NCBI GenBank assembly: GCA_911728455.2
Contig: OU452226.1
Span: 12,541,938-12,605,937, forward strand
Direction: 5' to 3'
Source: Marthasterias glacialis
Lineage: Eukaryota; Echinodermata; Asteroidea; Forcipulatida; Asteriidae
DNA: 64,000 bases
The notes under the pieces were generated by a model. It was not told the origin of the DNA. It saw only the letters and a program-made list of their open reading frames with translations, and did no database searches. How positions within the stretch are numbered: position 1 is the first letter of the stretch; every line of letters starts with the position of its first letter. Shown here piece by piece: positions 45,113-57,600 of the stretch. A program made the position numbers and the translations under genes.

Positions 45113-47888
45113 ATGGCGGTCAGCAAAGCACTTGTCGTCTGCGGGATTGTTGCTGGTATACTGGCTTGGTTCGCAACCAGGCGAGACATCTTCACCGTCA
45201 AGAATGAGATGTTTGTTGCTAGAGAAGCGAGTGAAGTGTATCAGCTGATTTCAGACCTGAGGAAACACGCCAAGTACCACAGTTATGTGTAAGTACACAC
45301 ACACCACAACACCACATAACTTGAATTCAACCATTGGCATGTTACTAAACGACTGTATACAGTATAGAGGTTGCGCTCCAAACCTATCAATATCATAATA
45401 AGCTAAAATGCAGGCGTCTCCTTGAAGTGAACTTTGGTAAAGGGTAGCCATTCAACCGTTGCTCGATGACTGTAGCGAGAGCGTATAGTGGAGCCATTCA
45501 ACCGCGGAGTCACACCTTCAAATTGAATGGTTTGGGGAAGTCTAATAAATAAACATTGTATTAAATTCCAGAAACATAAAATATACGTGGTTTTGTTTTG
45601 TTGTTGTTCTTTGGTCTTGTGTTAAAAAAAAAAAAAAAAAAAAAAAATGGGAGGGGAGGCAGTATACTGCTGTGAATAATTACTTAATTGACCTTTTTAG
45701 CTAATTAACTTCGCAAAACTTACAACGGTCGTCGAGCACCCTCTCAAGATATTAAAAGAAAAATACATGTTTATTTTAACAATATAAATTTTATTACGGA
45801 AACAATGTCATTCAAAACAGAAGTTATTGAAATAATTCCTTAATGTTTTAATGCAGACCGAAAGAAATTGAATTACTTCACACCAAAATCCACGACAGCG
45901 GTTTAGAAGAGCGACTCTACCAGATTAAGGAGTATGTGCCACTTCCCCTTGGGTATAACATGTCGGTGAATTTCGATGCCCTCACGAAACTAACAAAGTA
46001 AGTAAGATAATAAATGCTCAAATTGAAATTAGGGCCTATGTAGCCAGGTGCAGAGGTATGGAGGACTTTGTATATTCAGTTTCCTTTGGTACCAGGAGCC
46101 AGTGGAGTTCTTTGAAGGTTTGGGGGTGGTGTTCGTGCTTCTTAGGTTGGCCAGGAGTCGAGTGGCATTGTGCATGATTCTCTGAAGTCTGGATAAGGAG
46201 GCATTAGGTATAGGCCGGCCAGTACTGCATTACAACAATTAAGTCGTGACGTGCGAGGGCATGGGTAACTTTTTCAGCATTCCATTTGGAGAGATACTTG
46301 CGAGTTTCTGTCAATGTTCCACAGGTGACAGAGTTCGCGCACTCTTATTATATACATATGGATGGAATGTGAGCATATAATCTCAACACGCTGTTAAGCT
46401 GAACACAACGTAATGTCTGGGATAGGCAGGCCATGACCGCTGCCTACAAATCAAAGGCAGAAAGGGGATGTCGTGAGCGAGAGAGAATTAGAACATCTGT
46501 TTTGTCGTTGTTCTGTTTTAGGAAATTGTTTTTCCCCCATCATCCACAGCTGCATCTCAGTTGTATATGCAGTTCCGGATTTGGAGAAAATGACATGATC
46601 AGTTGGTGCCTGGCTTGAAGGCGCGATATAAAGTTGCGTGCCATCTGTTTAAAATGTCACGTGAGTTCACACCATGCCGCTAGTGCAATGTCCATAAAGT
46701 GGTGTAAAGCGGGTATTAATACTTGGGGAATTGTGCCTTTGATGATACAAGCATGGAATTTTGCTTGTTATTCTAATACCTTTATTTTTTCAAAGGACAA
46801 ATCTACGATGGCCCTATAGCCATCTTTCTCATGACATACCAGTATACTCGTACTGTGTATACTAAATTACATGGTTGTCATCTAAGGCACAGTCCCATTG
46901 CCTATACCTGCATGCCACCATATACTAGTTTGTTAAAAGATACATAATGAGTTGTTGTCAAGACCTGATATAATCTCACTTTATACCAACAGACAAGTAC
47001 AAACAATTTGCTTGCAAATTATGTAGTTGTTTTGTGCTTTGTGCGTGGCATTAAGTTTTTCCGTTTTGAAACAACATTTGTCAAAATTCGTTCGAAGAAA
47101 AAAAACAAAATATTGTTGGTCTTCATACGGCGAAAAATCGGGCGATTACAATTTTAAAGTCGCGATACAATGTGCAGTTGGTATGATCGGAATTATTATT
47201 TTGATTAGAAAACTTTCAAAATTGATACCAGTACCAATTGAAGAAAGACGGCAAGAACAACATTCTCAGAATAATTTTCGTCTTCTTATGAATTGTCCAA
47301 TGGATGTGCTCCGTTATCACATAAACGGTCGTAGGTCTATCCTTACATTGGCCGCCATCGATGAGGTCAACCAATGGTGTGTGCGTGTGTGTGTGCGCAC
47401 GCACGCAAAACTTTCAGCCAATGATACGTCTTCCTTTGACCTCAGCTTGTGACGTCATGCAAGGGGGCTGTAAAACTCGGATTTGTATTGTATTTTTATT
47501 TCGTTTTTATATTTTAAATCTTCAGACATAATTGTATGTTGACAATAAGGCAAAAGTTCTAAAACTGTCACCAAAGCGATGTGCCCTCCCAGACCCTGCC
47601 AACACAAATATTAAACCTTAAAACGCTGTATACTTTTGCAGACCGAACGAAGAGCTTGTGATTGACATGCAAGTAGACATGATTGGTGGGATAACTGGGA
47701 CAGCTTTGTGGACCCTCGTTCCATCATCCACTGGAGGCCTCCGTGGAACCCTGGTCACGGAGGAATTCTCTCTGCACTGTCTAAGGGTAACATGTGGCTT
47801 CATTGAACACAAGGCAGCTGTGTCTCACGAAGAACTGTTTCGAAATCTCAAAGAGGATCTGGAAGAGTCCTGGATTGTAAGCGGTTGA
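45113..47888 (+). CDS. Membrane-anchored SRPBCC/START-like protein B
   Basis: Three exons (45113-45288, 45857-45997, 47642-47888) join with phase-2 introns to 187 codons plus TGA. An N-terminal hydrophobic segment (ALVVCGIVAGILAWFA) is followed by NEMFVAREASEVYQLISDLR, the same opening as gene A. The chain continues RPKEIELLHTKIHDSGLEER, YVPLPLGYNMSVNFDALTKL, TKPNEELVIDMQVDM and TLVTEEFSLHC, and finishes with a helix-like segment (HEELFRNLKEDLEESW). Length and layout fit one complete SRPBCC fold behind a single membrane anchor, probably facing the cytosol or lumen as a lipid-binding domain; ligand and compartment are unknown. It lacks the charged tail of gene A. The upstream in-frame Met at 44861 is not favoured because it would read through the poly-G tract. 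Intron 2 contains a LINE remnant (46040-46320). Polyadenylation candidate ATTAAA lies at 47976. Confidence 0.8.
46040..46320 (-). mobile_element. Non-LTR retrotransposon reverse-transcriptase remnant
   Basis: On the minus strand, in shifting frames, it reads AEKVTHALVTSRLNCCNAVL, then SLSRLQRIMHNATRLLANLR, then FKELHWLLVPKETEYTK. These match the familiar 3' end of CR1/L2/jockey-like reverse transcriptases (SRLDYCNxLL, LQxIxNxAARL, LxxLHWLPV). At least two frameshifts make it dead. Confidence 0.75.
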
Positions 47889-47975
47889 AGGGAAATCCTA
47901 CAAAAGAAATAGCAGCGGCGGCATACAAGAAGAATGTTAATTAAGAACTTTCCATTAGAACTTTTAAATTTGAAT

Positions 47976-47981
47976 ATTAAA
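47976..47981 (+). promoter_or_regulatory. Candidate polyadenylation signal of SRPBCC gene B
   Basis: ATTAAA 88 bp after the TGA, a common variant hexamer. Confidence 0.5.
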
Positions 47982-50171
47982 GCATCAAATTTTATTAACT
48001 GTTTTATTTTGTTCGATCAATGACATTTTAGTGTGAAGATATTTTTTTAAGTGACTATGCTAGACAAACTATTAAAGGTTTTCCCAGTCATTTTCGGCAA
48101 AAAAAAAGCTGGAGCCAGTTTCACTTTCATACATTTGTATTATAACGGTTTTGCCTCTGCAGTTGAAACCGTAATCCAATTTCATTTTGAGGCATGCGAA
48201 TTTATATATCATTATGTTCAAATAAACTTATAAAAAATGACGTTCTTTTCAGCTATGCAAAATCAAACCGAAAGCAATTCTTGGATGTCCATTTCGCATA
48301 ACGGAGGTTTTTTTGGTAGCCGCGCAAACTGTGCATCCACGTTAGCAGAGTATAGGCCCACAGATGTCTGCGGAAAAGCTGCTGCGAATTTGATAGCTGT
48401 TCGGATGGATGATGAAATTGAATGGTCATCATTTGTTTTTAATTGCACGACGCAAAAGAAGAATTTATTGTTTTAAAGAGTTTTCAACATAGAATTGAAA
48501 TAGAATTAGGCGCCACGAAAATTGGCCACGTGCTTGCTGAAAATGACCGGGGAAGACAATTTACCTTTACCGGAAAGTCCTAGTGAGGCATAATGCCCAA
48601 AACAGAAACCTCTCCACATTCACATGTGTCAATTTGCCTGTACATATTGTTGTCTTGTCTGATTTGTCCATGTCCTGATGTGCAACTGTATAATATCAAA
48701 GATTTCTTGGACCTTTTTAGTATTTTTGTAAAATTTAAGTCTTCAAAAGTAAATCGTCTTTTTTGTTTTTATCTTATTGAAAAAATAACGTTGTAAAATG
48801 AACGTAATAAACTAATTATATCTCATCTGAATAGGTGGTTTTATATTGCAGAGTTTCAAAAAAGTGAATAGTTATCTTTTCTGACAAAGCTTTCATTGAA
48901 ATAGGCCTACTCGCCCAAGGTTAATTTTTAAATCGCCGTTAGACCCAACTAAGTACATCCGTTTAGTTTCGGTATGTGACATCAAACGTGATATCTTCCC
49001 AAAATGTTTGCGTAAAGTAGTTCCCATAAGTAGGCCTACTGGTAGTTCCATCTTTGAATTTAGTAGAACTCAAACCTTCAGCCTATTATGCATAGGCCTA
49101 TTATTTCAATCAGAGAAAGGCACAACATGTTACACAATAATTAAAAACCGAAATCCTTATTTGTGTAAGTTGTGGGACTCCCCTTCAGGCTGTTGATGGT
49201 CTCGAGTTTTTAACGATCATCAGCCAATAGATTGGATCCCAATGGGAGATTTTGGAACGCTAGGTGGCAGCAAACTTACAAGGAAAAAGGTTTGAGCTTG
49301 AATTTGAGGCTGCTGCTGGCGGGCGGAATGTGTGCATGTGGGAGGGGCCGGCTGACTTCAATCCTCGGAACGTTTACCGTTAGTATACAGTGCCACTGCC
49401 TGAGGCGGGAAATTCAACATGTTCAAAATGTCCGCCTGTTTCTTGCAATCTCTAAACCCCACCAAAGGTGTTGTTCACAATGGAACCAAGACAGTGCAGA
49501 CGAATCCTATCAGAACGGAAAGATTGAAGCTCATTTGGCAGGCCTATATCGGACATGGGAGTCGGCAAGTGCCATCAGCCTAAACGGCAACCCGCCTGTG
49601 TATTCTTTTCAGTCAGTTTTGGCATGTCTGCGAAGGGACCTAGACCTAGAATCAACACACAAGGTTTGTTTGCAATCAAAATTTTGTTTCTTGGTGTTTT
49701 CAAATAATTGGCCTACTGTTGGTCAATGCGGGGAGGTATACATAAACACACAGATACAGGTGACGTAGAGCACATCTTTACTTCAGTAAAGGTAATTTAT
49801 TTCATAGTTTTTGTTATTTCAATTCTTGGGTAAACAAAGAAAATTGACTAGAACGGGAATTGAACCTGCTGAGCTATCTAATCCTATTGAGTTAAATTTA
49901 CCCCAGTCGGTTTACCTTGTGGTTTATTACTTGCTTTTTGTTATTTCGAAACATTTTATGTCTTTTACTTTAACACTCAAAGGCCAAGGCAAGTTTACAA
50001 TTGTTACAATTTCAAACAATATTTTTAAAATATTGAAGGTAGGCTTAGACTACATGAATGGTAACTGATGAAAAAAATACATAAATACAAACGAAACATT
50101 TTTAATCACAAAGCTTTACTTTTTGTTTTTCTGTCCTATACTGTGGTGTGTCTTTTAAAACAAAACATATA

Positions 50172-50345
50172 AGGCAGGCCTGATACTTCACAGAGGCACC
50201 GGAGGCAATTGCCTTCATGTCCCTGGTCATTGCCATGGCACCCCTTCAAATGTTCCAGTCAGTAGGCCTACAAAATGGCCCTCATAGTGCTGCTTCTCCA
50301 CCAAGGAAAAACTGCCTTGTCCTTCCAAAACCATATGGGGACTCT
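50172..50345. repeat. GGCAATTGCC-family element
   Basis: CAGGCCTGATACTTCACAGA, GGAGGCAATTGCCTTCATG, CCTTCAAATGTTCCAGT and AAAAACTGCCTTGTCCTTCC lie in family order, followed by a G run. Confidence 0.65.
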
Positions 50346-51050
50346 TTGGTTAAGGGGGGGGGGGGGCAGAGGGGTTGATTTTTACCGAAATTTGATATGG
50401 ATAAAAACACCAAGTACCAATTGCTGATAAAAAGGCATTTTTTCCATTTCCCCCCACCCTTGCTTTGCCCGAATTTTCCTCACAGTTTTGCCCGAAATTG
50501 GGGGGGCACCCTCGCCTATTTCCCCCTCACAGAGTGAAGTATTAGGTCTTTACCTTGAGGATTGGAATATATTTACTCCTTCAAAAATCAGCTGTGTCTT
50601 ATACACTGGACGAATTCAGGCCAACATCTCAAATGATCCATAATGGCAGTAACACATAACAACATAACGGCAGTAAAACATCTCCATCAAACGGCCCTTT
50701 AGTTATTCATAATGACCGAGAATACAATCTTATTTACCCAGATAATGATTATCTTTTGGGGTCATAATTATGAGTGACATCTTGTTTTTTTTTTTATTTT
50801 TTACTTTAACCCCATCCACCATCGGGTGTTTTCTAGGTACCCTGCTAAATGCATCAGAGTGCTATACAGTTGAAATGAAAACCCCGCTAATCTGCAGCAA
50901 ATGCAACATAGGATTCTGTTAGATTGTGATGTGAACTGGTTTCCACCGGCCTTGCTGTTTGGAAAATACCCTGCTAAATGCAACCGATATGCATTGAAGT
51001 TTGCTGCCGCCAGAGTTTTATTTTTACTAGAAAGCCGCCCGAGCGTGGCC

Positions 51051-51140
51051 CACTATACCCATTACAGCGAATGTACTTTACCCATTGCAACGAATGTACT
51101 TTACCCATAGCAACCAGTGTACTATATCCGTAGCAACAGC
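51051..51140. repeat. 23-bp tandem repeat, about 3.5 units
   Basis: Units of the form ACCCATTGCAACGAATGTACT repeat with small changes (ATTACAGC, ATTGCAAC, ATAGCAAC, GTAGCAAC). Confidence 0.75.
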
Positions 51141-51448
51141 AGCTTCTTGGTACCTAAACGACTACGTTAGTGTATCGTATGGGGTGTTGTAAAACAAATA
51201 TTGACTGCTTAAGTATTACTTGAGCTATGGTTAAACTTACGACTCCCTTGTTGATCCCCTGACTGTTTTATTACCCCTTGGCTTTGCCTTGGGAGGATAG
51301 AATGCTCCAGGGTCACCTCATGAGCCGTAGTTTTAACCATGGCACTCGAAGCAGTCAATATTTGTGTAGTAGTTCTGGAGTGTTTATTTGGCATTTGGCT
51401 GGCAAAACATATTTAGTGGAGAACACTGGAATTCCATTTCATGTCCAC

Positions 51449-51454
51449 TTTATT
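51449..51454 (-). promoter_or_regulatory. Candidate polyadenylation signal of the MFSD1-like gene
   Basis: AATAAA on the minus strand, 177 bp after the TAA at 51631; a second one lies at 51383-51388. Confidence 0.5.
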
Positions 51455-51630
51455 AGTGAATATAATTCTGGCTGAATTTCAGAAGTAAACGGAATCACTG
51501 AATCATTTAACGGCACTGTAGCAAAATGCCAAATGTGCTAAAAAAGATCAGAGCTTGGACAAAATGTTTCTATTCAAGTTGCATCGTTTTGAAACTCATG
51601 CTTGGCATCCCATGCATTAACGTCATTTCC

Positions 51631-54600
51631 TTAGGGTTTGAAGGTAGCCGTATCGAGGCTTGCTACACTGGGCACTGGTGAGTTGATTGATGGAAACAGT
51701 AAGGGTTCCCTGTCACTTAACATGGGGTTAGTGGCAGAGTCGTCCTCCGTTATGGAGCTCTCTATCACTTCCATGCGCCGTTTGCGTTCTCTCCTACTTT
51801 GATTGAGTACCCGGCCCTGAGAAGAAAAACACCCCAGTAATGTTGGAAATAGCACTTAACTTGTTTATGTGTTGGTCATACACTAATCAGGGCAGCTCGT
51901 CAGTGGTGGTTTGCACCACCGCAGCTATGGCCACCGCACACACGCGTCAACACGCACGCACTGTGAATCCTCCATGTTGATTGCACACATGTGCAGCCGA
52001 TGCCCTATTGTTGCGTCACGCTGTGTGCAGCCGCCATAGCTTCGGTGGTGTAAACCACCATGAACGTGCTGCCCGGAAAGTGTATATGGTTACCACCATT
52101 GGTGGAAAAGGTGGCCCCATCACCAGTTGCTTTATAGCTTAATAGTTTTCTAACAAGGAATTGGATCGGCCTCAAAGCCGTGTTCTCAGATAAACGCATC
52201 AAATCATTACAAACTAATATAAAGATGATGTTTCTGTTGAAGATCTTTCTCTGATTACTGATTGTTTTCAAAGATTACATTGAATTTTAAATTACATAGA
52301 TCTTCTTTTTAGAAACCAGCAGCGTAGCCAGGAATTTTTCACTAGCATGGCGCAAGGAGGGTATTGCTTTTCAGTGGGGGGGGGGGGGGGCCAGGGGCCA
52401 TGTTTTTTAATGAATTACATGTATCTGGATTTTTTTCATGGGGGGCACCGGGCACTGGAAATTGGGAGGGAGGGGCATTCCAAGGCCCCCTGTGGCTACG
52501 CCACTTTTACAAACAAATTCACATTCGTTAATTAGCTCATTGTCAATTTCAAATGATAAATACAATACCTGTCTCTTATCTGTGATGTTAAGAAGCAGAG
52601 CAGTGACTACACATGCTAGTGTATTAGCAAACAGGAATATCATTACGTACTTCCAGCGTTTCAATGTCTCTTCATGGGGAAGTCTGTGAAGGTTTTAAAA
52701 ACAATATACAATAGAGTAGTAAACAACAGGTCGTTTTACCCACGCAGGGAGTCAAATTGCAATTCTACAGTACGAAACATGTACACTCACATAATATGTG
52801 GACCTTGAGCCAATATGGCAATGCGGCATTCCAAGGTCGTATTCAAGTATTCAACTTAACCAGTTGAAACCGGATGACATGAATACACGCAAATGTTTCC
52901 TTGCCTGGAAACGGATGCCGTGTAAAGATGCCATTATGTAATTTCGGACCATCGGAGCAAAGGTCGCCCAGTCATTCAACTGCAGAGTGTGCGCAGACCA
53001 CACACACACTATCGGACACTTCGATTCATCCACACAAGGACGAAAAGGTCTTGAATATATTCGCATTTTGTGGCCATTGAGAGGCATTTTTGTGTAATCC
53101 CCGATTACAGACCTTTGTCATTTCTTTTAAAAGAAGGGGATTACGAGGCATCATGAGGCTTCCACCATTGTTCATTCATAGTATTTGGGCTCAATGGAGG
53201 TAAGTCAGAGTGTGCCACTCCTATGCTGTAGGTACTGGCCGATGTTTTGCAATTCACGCTGTGTGAATTTGACATTTTTCTCGGTCGAGAAACAAAAGGG
53301 AAGATCCAATAAAGAGAATCTTTGTTCTCTAGGCATTGTCAAGTCAGGGTTTCTTTGTACCAGCGATACCCTCAAAGAAAAAAGATTCCTGCATCCGCAA
53401 AAAGAATCACGTCAGGGGGATGGGACAACAACAAAAAAGAGTCCCGGCAGCAATTTGTTAACATGTACTTGTTTAAAACTGTTCACAACGAGTTGACAAA
53501 AACCTTCGCACTTAGTGGAACTGATTAATGTGAGCACAAAACTGACATCATGACCAATGTAATGGCGGCCCACAGTCATGCCATTTTCTTAAGAGTTCAT
53601 AGTTTGTACTTAAATTCCCATACAAAAAGAAAACTTCACCCAACTACTGTGTAGTTATGTGGAATCCTGCTGTACATATGAAGTTGCTAGGTTAAAGGTC
53701 ATATAGACCATGCAACCTGTGACATTAAATGTATACAAACGAGCCACAGAGCCTGGACTTCCTGCCCTAAATATATATTCAGGCACGATTTGTACACAGC
53801 CCAACGGAGAAAGAAAACTTACATTTTATGGTGATTGCACCGATTTTGTAAAACTTTTGATTTGAAGAAAGGGGGCACAACTCAAACTTGTTCAGCCGTT
53901 TATATTTTTATAACTCTTGAATTTATGTGGAAATTATGACACAAAATGTAAGATTTCCCAGACAGTATCTCACCTGCCAGAAAGGCACTGGAATCTATAT
54001 ACAGGGTCACTCTTTTTGTAATGAAAGGTTACACAGGTACTATAGGCTTTCACTTGTATAACATTATTTTCTTACAAAAGAACCATATGTATTCAATCAC
54101 TGTACATGTACTCACTGTTTGTTTGAATCTCCTAATATGGCGCCTATCACCTGATTGCAAATACCAATCCCAATCATCTGAATGGAGGTTGCAAAACCCA
54201 TCGCTGTGCCAACGGTTGCCTGGGTAACCACTAGAGGGATGGATGGCCATAAACTTGCCTGTCAAATAATAATATTTCAATACACTATCAATGACAGGCC
54301 TTTGATATTAGAGATTGTTTAGCGTATCAGTATTAACTCATGGTGCCTTTTTCAAATCAGTTGATGCACCATTTGAAGCCGTGAATTAGTTCGGTGATAG
54401 GACTTCCAACCTTTGAACCTTTGGAGGTAGACATAATTTTTTCTTATGGGGGACCATGTACTTATATTTTAGGACCATTGTCATATATGGCTGTTTGATG
54501 CCTTTCAATCACGTGTGTAAAACTCAAGTTACACTTGTCAAACTTTGAAGGCGGTTGCGGGCGGTTTGTGGAGTAATAGCAATAATACTATGAGTGCTGA

Positions 54601-57600
54601 AGGGTTAATGCAAGTTGGACATAGCCTAATTAACTGAATGATAATTATACTGTAGGTATTGCATGGCAGAAATGAGGGCAAAATTCATGCTCATTAAAGA
54701 CGCAGGCTTGTCACCATTACCCAACGACTATTTCTGTGGCACAAAACGATCATGTACCCAAACCTAGTTTATGTACAACGCGTGCGCTGGTCAAAGGTGA
54801 TCTTTCATGGCACGAATTTGTTTGTCCTGCGTTGATGAATGTGCGTCTTTAAAAAACAACAAAAATGATCAGCAGAATTGTTTGCTTTTTGTTCATGGTA
54901 AGAACGTGTGCTCTTGTTACATCCACTCATGACTCAAACACTTGGACTCATACTCAAATAATATCAGAGAACAAACTCACAGCAGCGAAGGAATATGTAA
55001 TGCCTAGCCAGAGGGTTGAGACAAGGGGAAAGACGGTGGTGAATGCTAGCAGACCAAACACTGGAATAGTTGCCAGTGCACATGTTAGAGCCAGCAGACC
55101 TCGCATACCTATGATGTCCTGCATGGAGGAGACAGAAAGTGTGATAACAAAGAATTTAAAATACATCGGTACATATGCATGACATGTATGCAAAACTTTT
55201 AATGATGTCATTATCTTACACCTGGTACTAGGCTCCAGACCTGTTTTAACTGAGCACCACTCGGCCAAGAGCTGAAAAAAACTGCCACTTTAAGTTGTCA
55301 TTGCTTCTTTTTACACCTCATGTCATAATGTGCCATTTTTGATTAACTTTGTATTACCACAGTTAAGGTTTCAAGGTCGTGGCCTGTCTGGGCTTTTAGG
55401 TTTCCAGCTTAGTTGGGACTCATATTTAATGTTAACCCTTACCTTGCCCTACACAACAAGATCCAACAGTTCTAAATCTGTGTTGTACTATGTTGCACAG
55501 GGAATTCTGTGGCTTCCTCTCATGTTTGTGTGTGTGTTGTTGCATAACACAACAGTATCCACTTATGGATCTTGTTGCTTGGGGCAAGCCACTCACATTG
55601 AAAAGTGTTGTATGGTGTTGGACTGGGCATATAACACTGTGTGGTATGGGTTAGGGTTAGTGTTAATGGTCTACTTACAATGAGTGCACCGAGAAATGGT
55701 GACAAGACCAGCGAGACGTCATAAACTGCTCCGGCCAAGTAGCCTGGTATTGGTGAATCCTCAGAGTAACCATACTTGTCTCGAATAAACTTACTATGAA
55801 CAGAAGAAAACGGGGGGAGAATGGGAAACAAGAGGACCTAGACTTTAGTCAATAGTCTCTACACAAACCTATTTCAGTATTTAAGTTTGTAAAGCTTCTT
55901 CCACATTTAGTAACATTCCTGAAGGCAAATACTGTGCTGAACCCAGCCAGTTTCTTCCCGTGGACTGCCACATTTTGAAATTTCACACCTAATGCATTTC
56001 TAGCTTCCCTGCTACCTACAATCTATCCCACTTTAATCCTGAAAAGTGTATATATGTAGTAACATTTCTTCAATGTGAATCTATCTTTCCCTTTGCTACC
56101 TTTTCTCCCCTCCACGTTCTTTGGTGCCCCCAAAAAAGCTTCTATAAGGACTAAAGACAGGGGACAAGTCTAACTTCGTAATAGACTTCCATTAAGCCTT
56201 GCCTTTGCTATATTGACCAATCACAGACATGATTGCACAACAGAAAGTCTGACAAAAGTCCGACAAATGCGCATATGCTGCGCGTGCTCAGTGGACGGGG
56301 CTTAATGGATTGGTCTATTTTACATGTACCTTGCATCAGCCACAAATGGGAAGACACCATTGTAGAAAAACATTATGGTGAGAGTTACCAGCCAGTAGGA
56401 TAAGGTGAAGTATCGGATGTCACTAAAGCGAAGTTGTCTGGAGCTTTGCTTTACATTGGCTTCCTGAGGTCAAACAAGAATCAACAGAAGCTGTAAAACC
56501 AGTGGCATAAATCTGTCTTAGACTGGAGGGATGGTTTCAAGTTTTCAACCTATGGATGTGACTCTGACATCACAACACAACCAAAACATTAACTTTCTGC
56601 TTGACAGTGTCATCATGCACTATGTTTTGCCAGCGGCGTAACTAGGGTAACATTTTAGGAGGGCACAAGGGGGTGCACCGTTTTGACTAGTGGGGGGCAC
56701 TTTTGGCCAATTAAAACTGTTGTTTCTGTTTGTATTTCTCCTAAAAAAGCTCCTTTCAGGGCTCTTGTCATGCCATTTACTGTTTTTTTATAAAATAATT
56801 GACTAAGAACAAATACATTGTCTGCGTGTAAAAAAAACATAAAGTTAAAAAAAAAATTTGAAACTACTACATAAAAGCTTAAGAAAAGTGACATTTTGTT
56901 CTGATAATTTTTAACCTAAAAAGTCATGATTTCAAAAGGGGGGGGGGGGGCGGCAAAGACATCAGTTGGGGGGAGGGGGGCAATTCCCCCGTGCCATCCC
57001 CCCCTTTAGTTCTGCCACTGTGTTTTGCATAAATTTTCATTAGGAGTGACATCAAGGGTCAGATCTCCTTTGAATTATGTGACCTTTGACACCTCTCCTT
57101 AACCTATTTTATGCAAAACATGATGCGTAGGCACACCAGTGTGCAGATTTCAATAGAGGGCGGTTTAGATGTATAAACAAAGTACACAAGGTCTTTGAAG
57201 GGGTTACAAAGTTTTAAAAAACACCCTTAAACCTAAATGTAATGTGCCCAACTATAAAATCTGTCAATTAAAGGGTCGCAGATTAAAATTAATGCCAGGA
57301 AAGAGTCCATAAAAACTAATTTTCCAGTCATGACAGTACAAAGATAACATTAACAATTTGGGGAAAATTTATCCTTGCTACCACCCACTTCACCATTCGA
57401 TGTTTATGAAGCAACTTCACAGAAGCACTATTCGTTAACAGCTATATTATGAATTTCTTTGCGTATTTACCTGCCCTTGTTTCCGCACTCCGTATGTGTC
57501 CAGGCAGCTCGTTATAATGGCTGCAAAGAATCCCAAAAGGCAGAGGAAAGCTCCACCCCACAACACCCACGTCAGACCAATCTTCTCCTCAATAGATTTT

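Larger units (their letters stand above)
47889..51630. other. Intergenic region between SRPBCC gene B and the MFS gene
   Basis: The genes converge here. A 178-codon plus frame (49232-49768) begins in a foldback-type end (AATGGGAGATTTTGGAACGC) and shows no domain. A SINE-head fragment lies at 49848-49880. Nothing else coding is supported. Confidence 0.5.

Noticed and set aside
49232..49768. 178-codon open frame on the plus strand
   Set aside because: It starts inside a foldback-type end, has no domain or splice context, and its composition (many Cys, Arg, Ser, Gln) fits chance translation.
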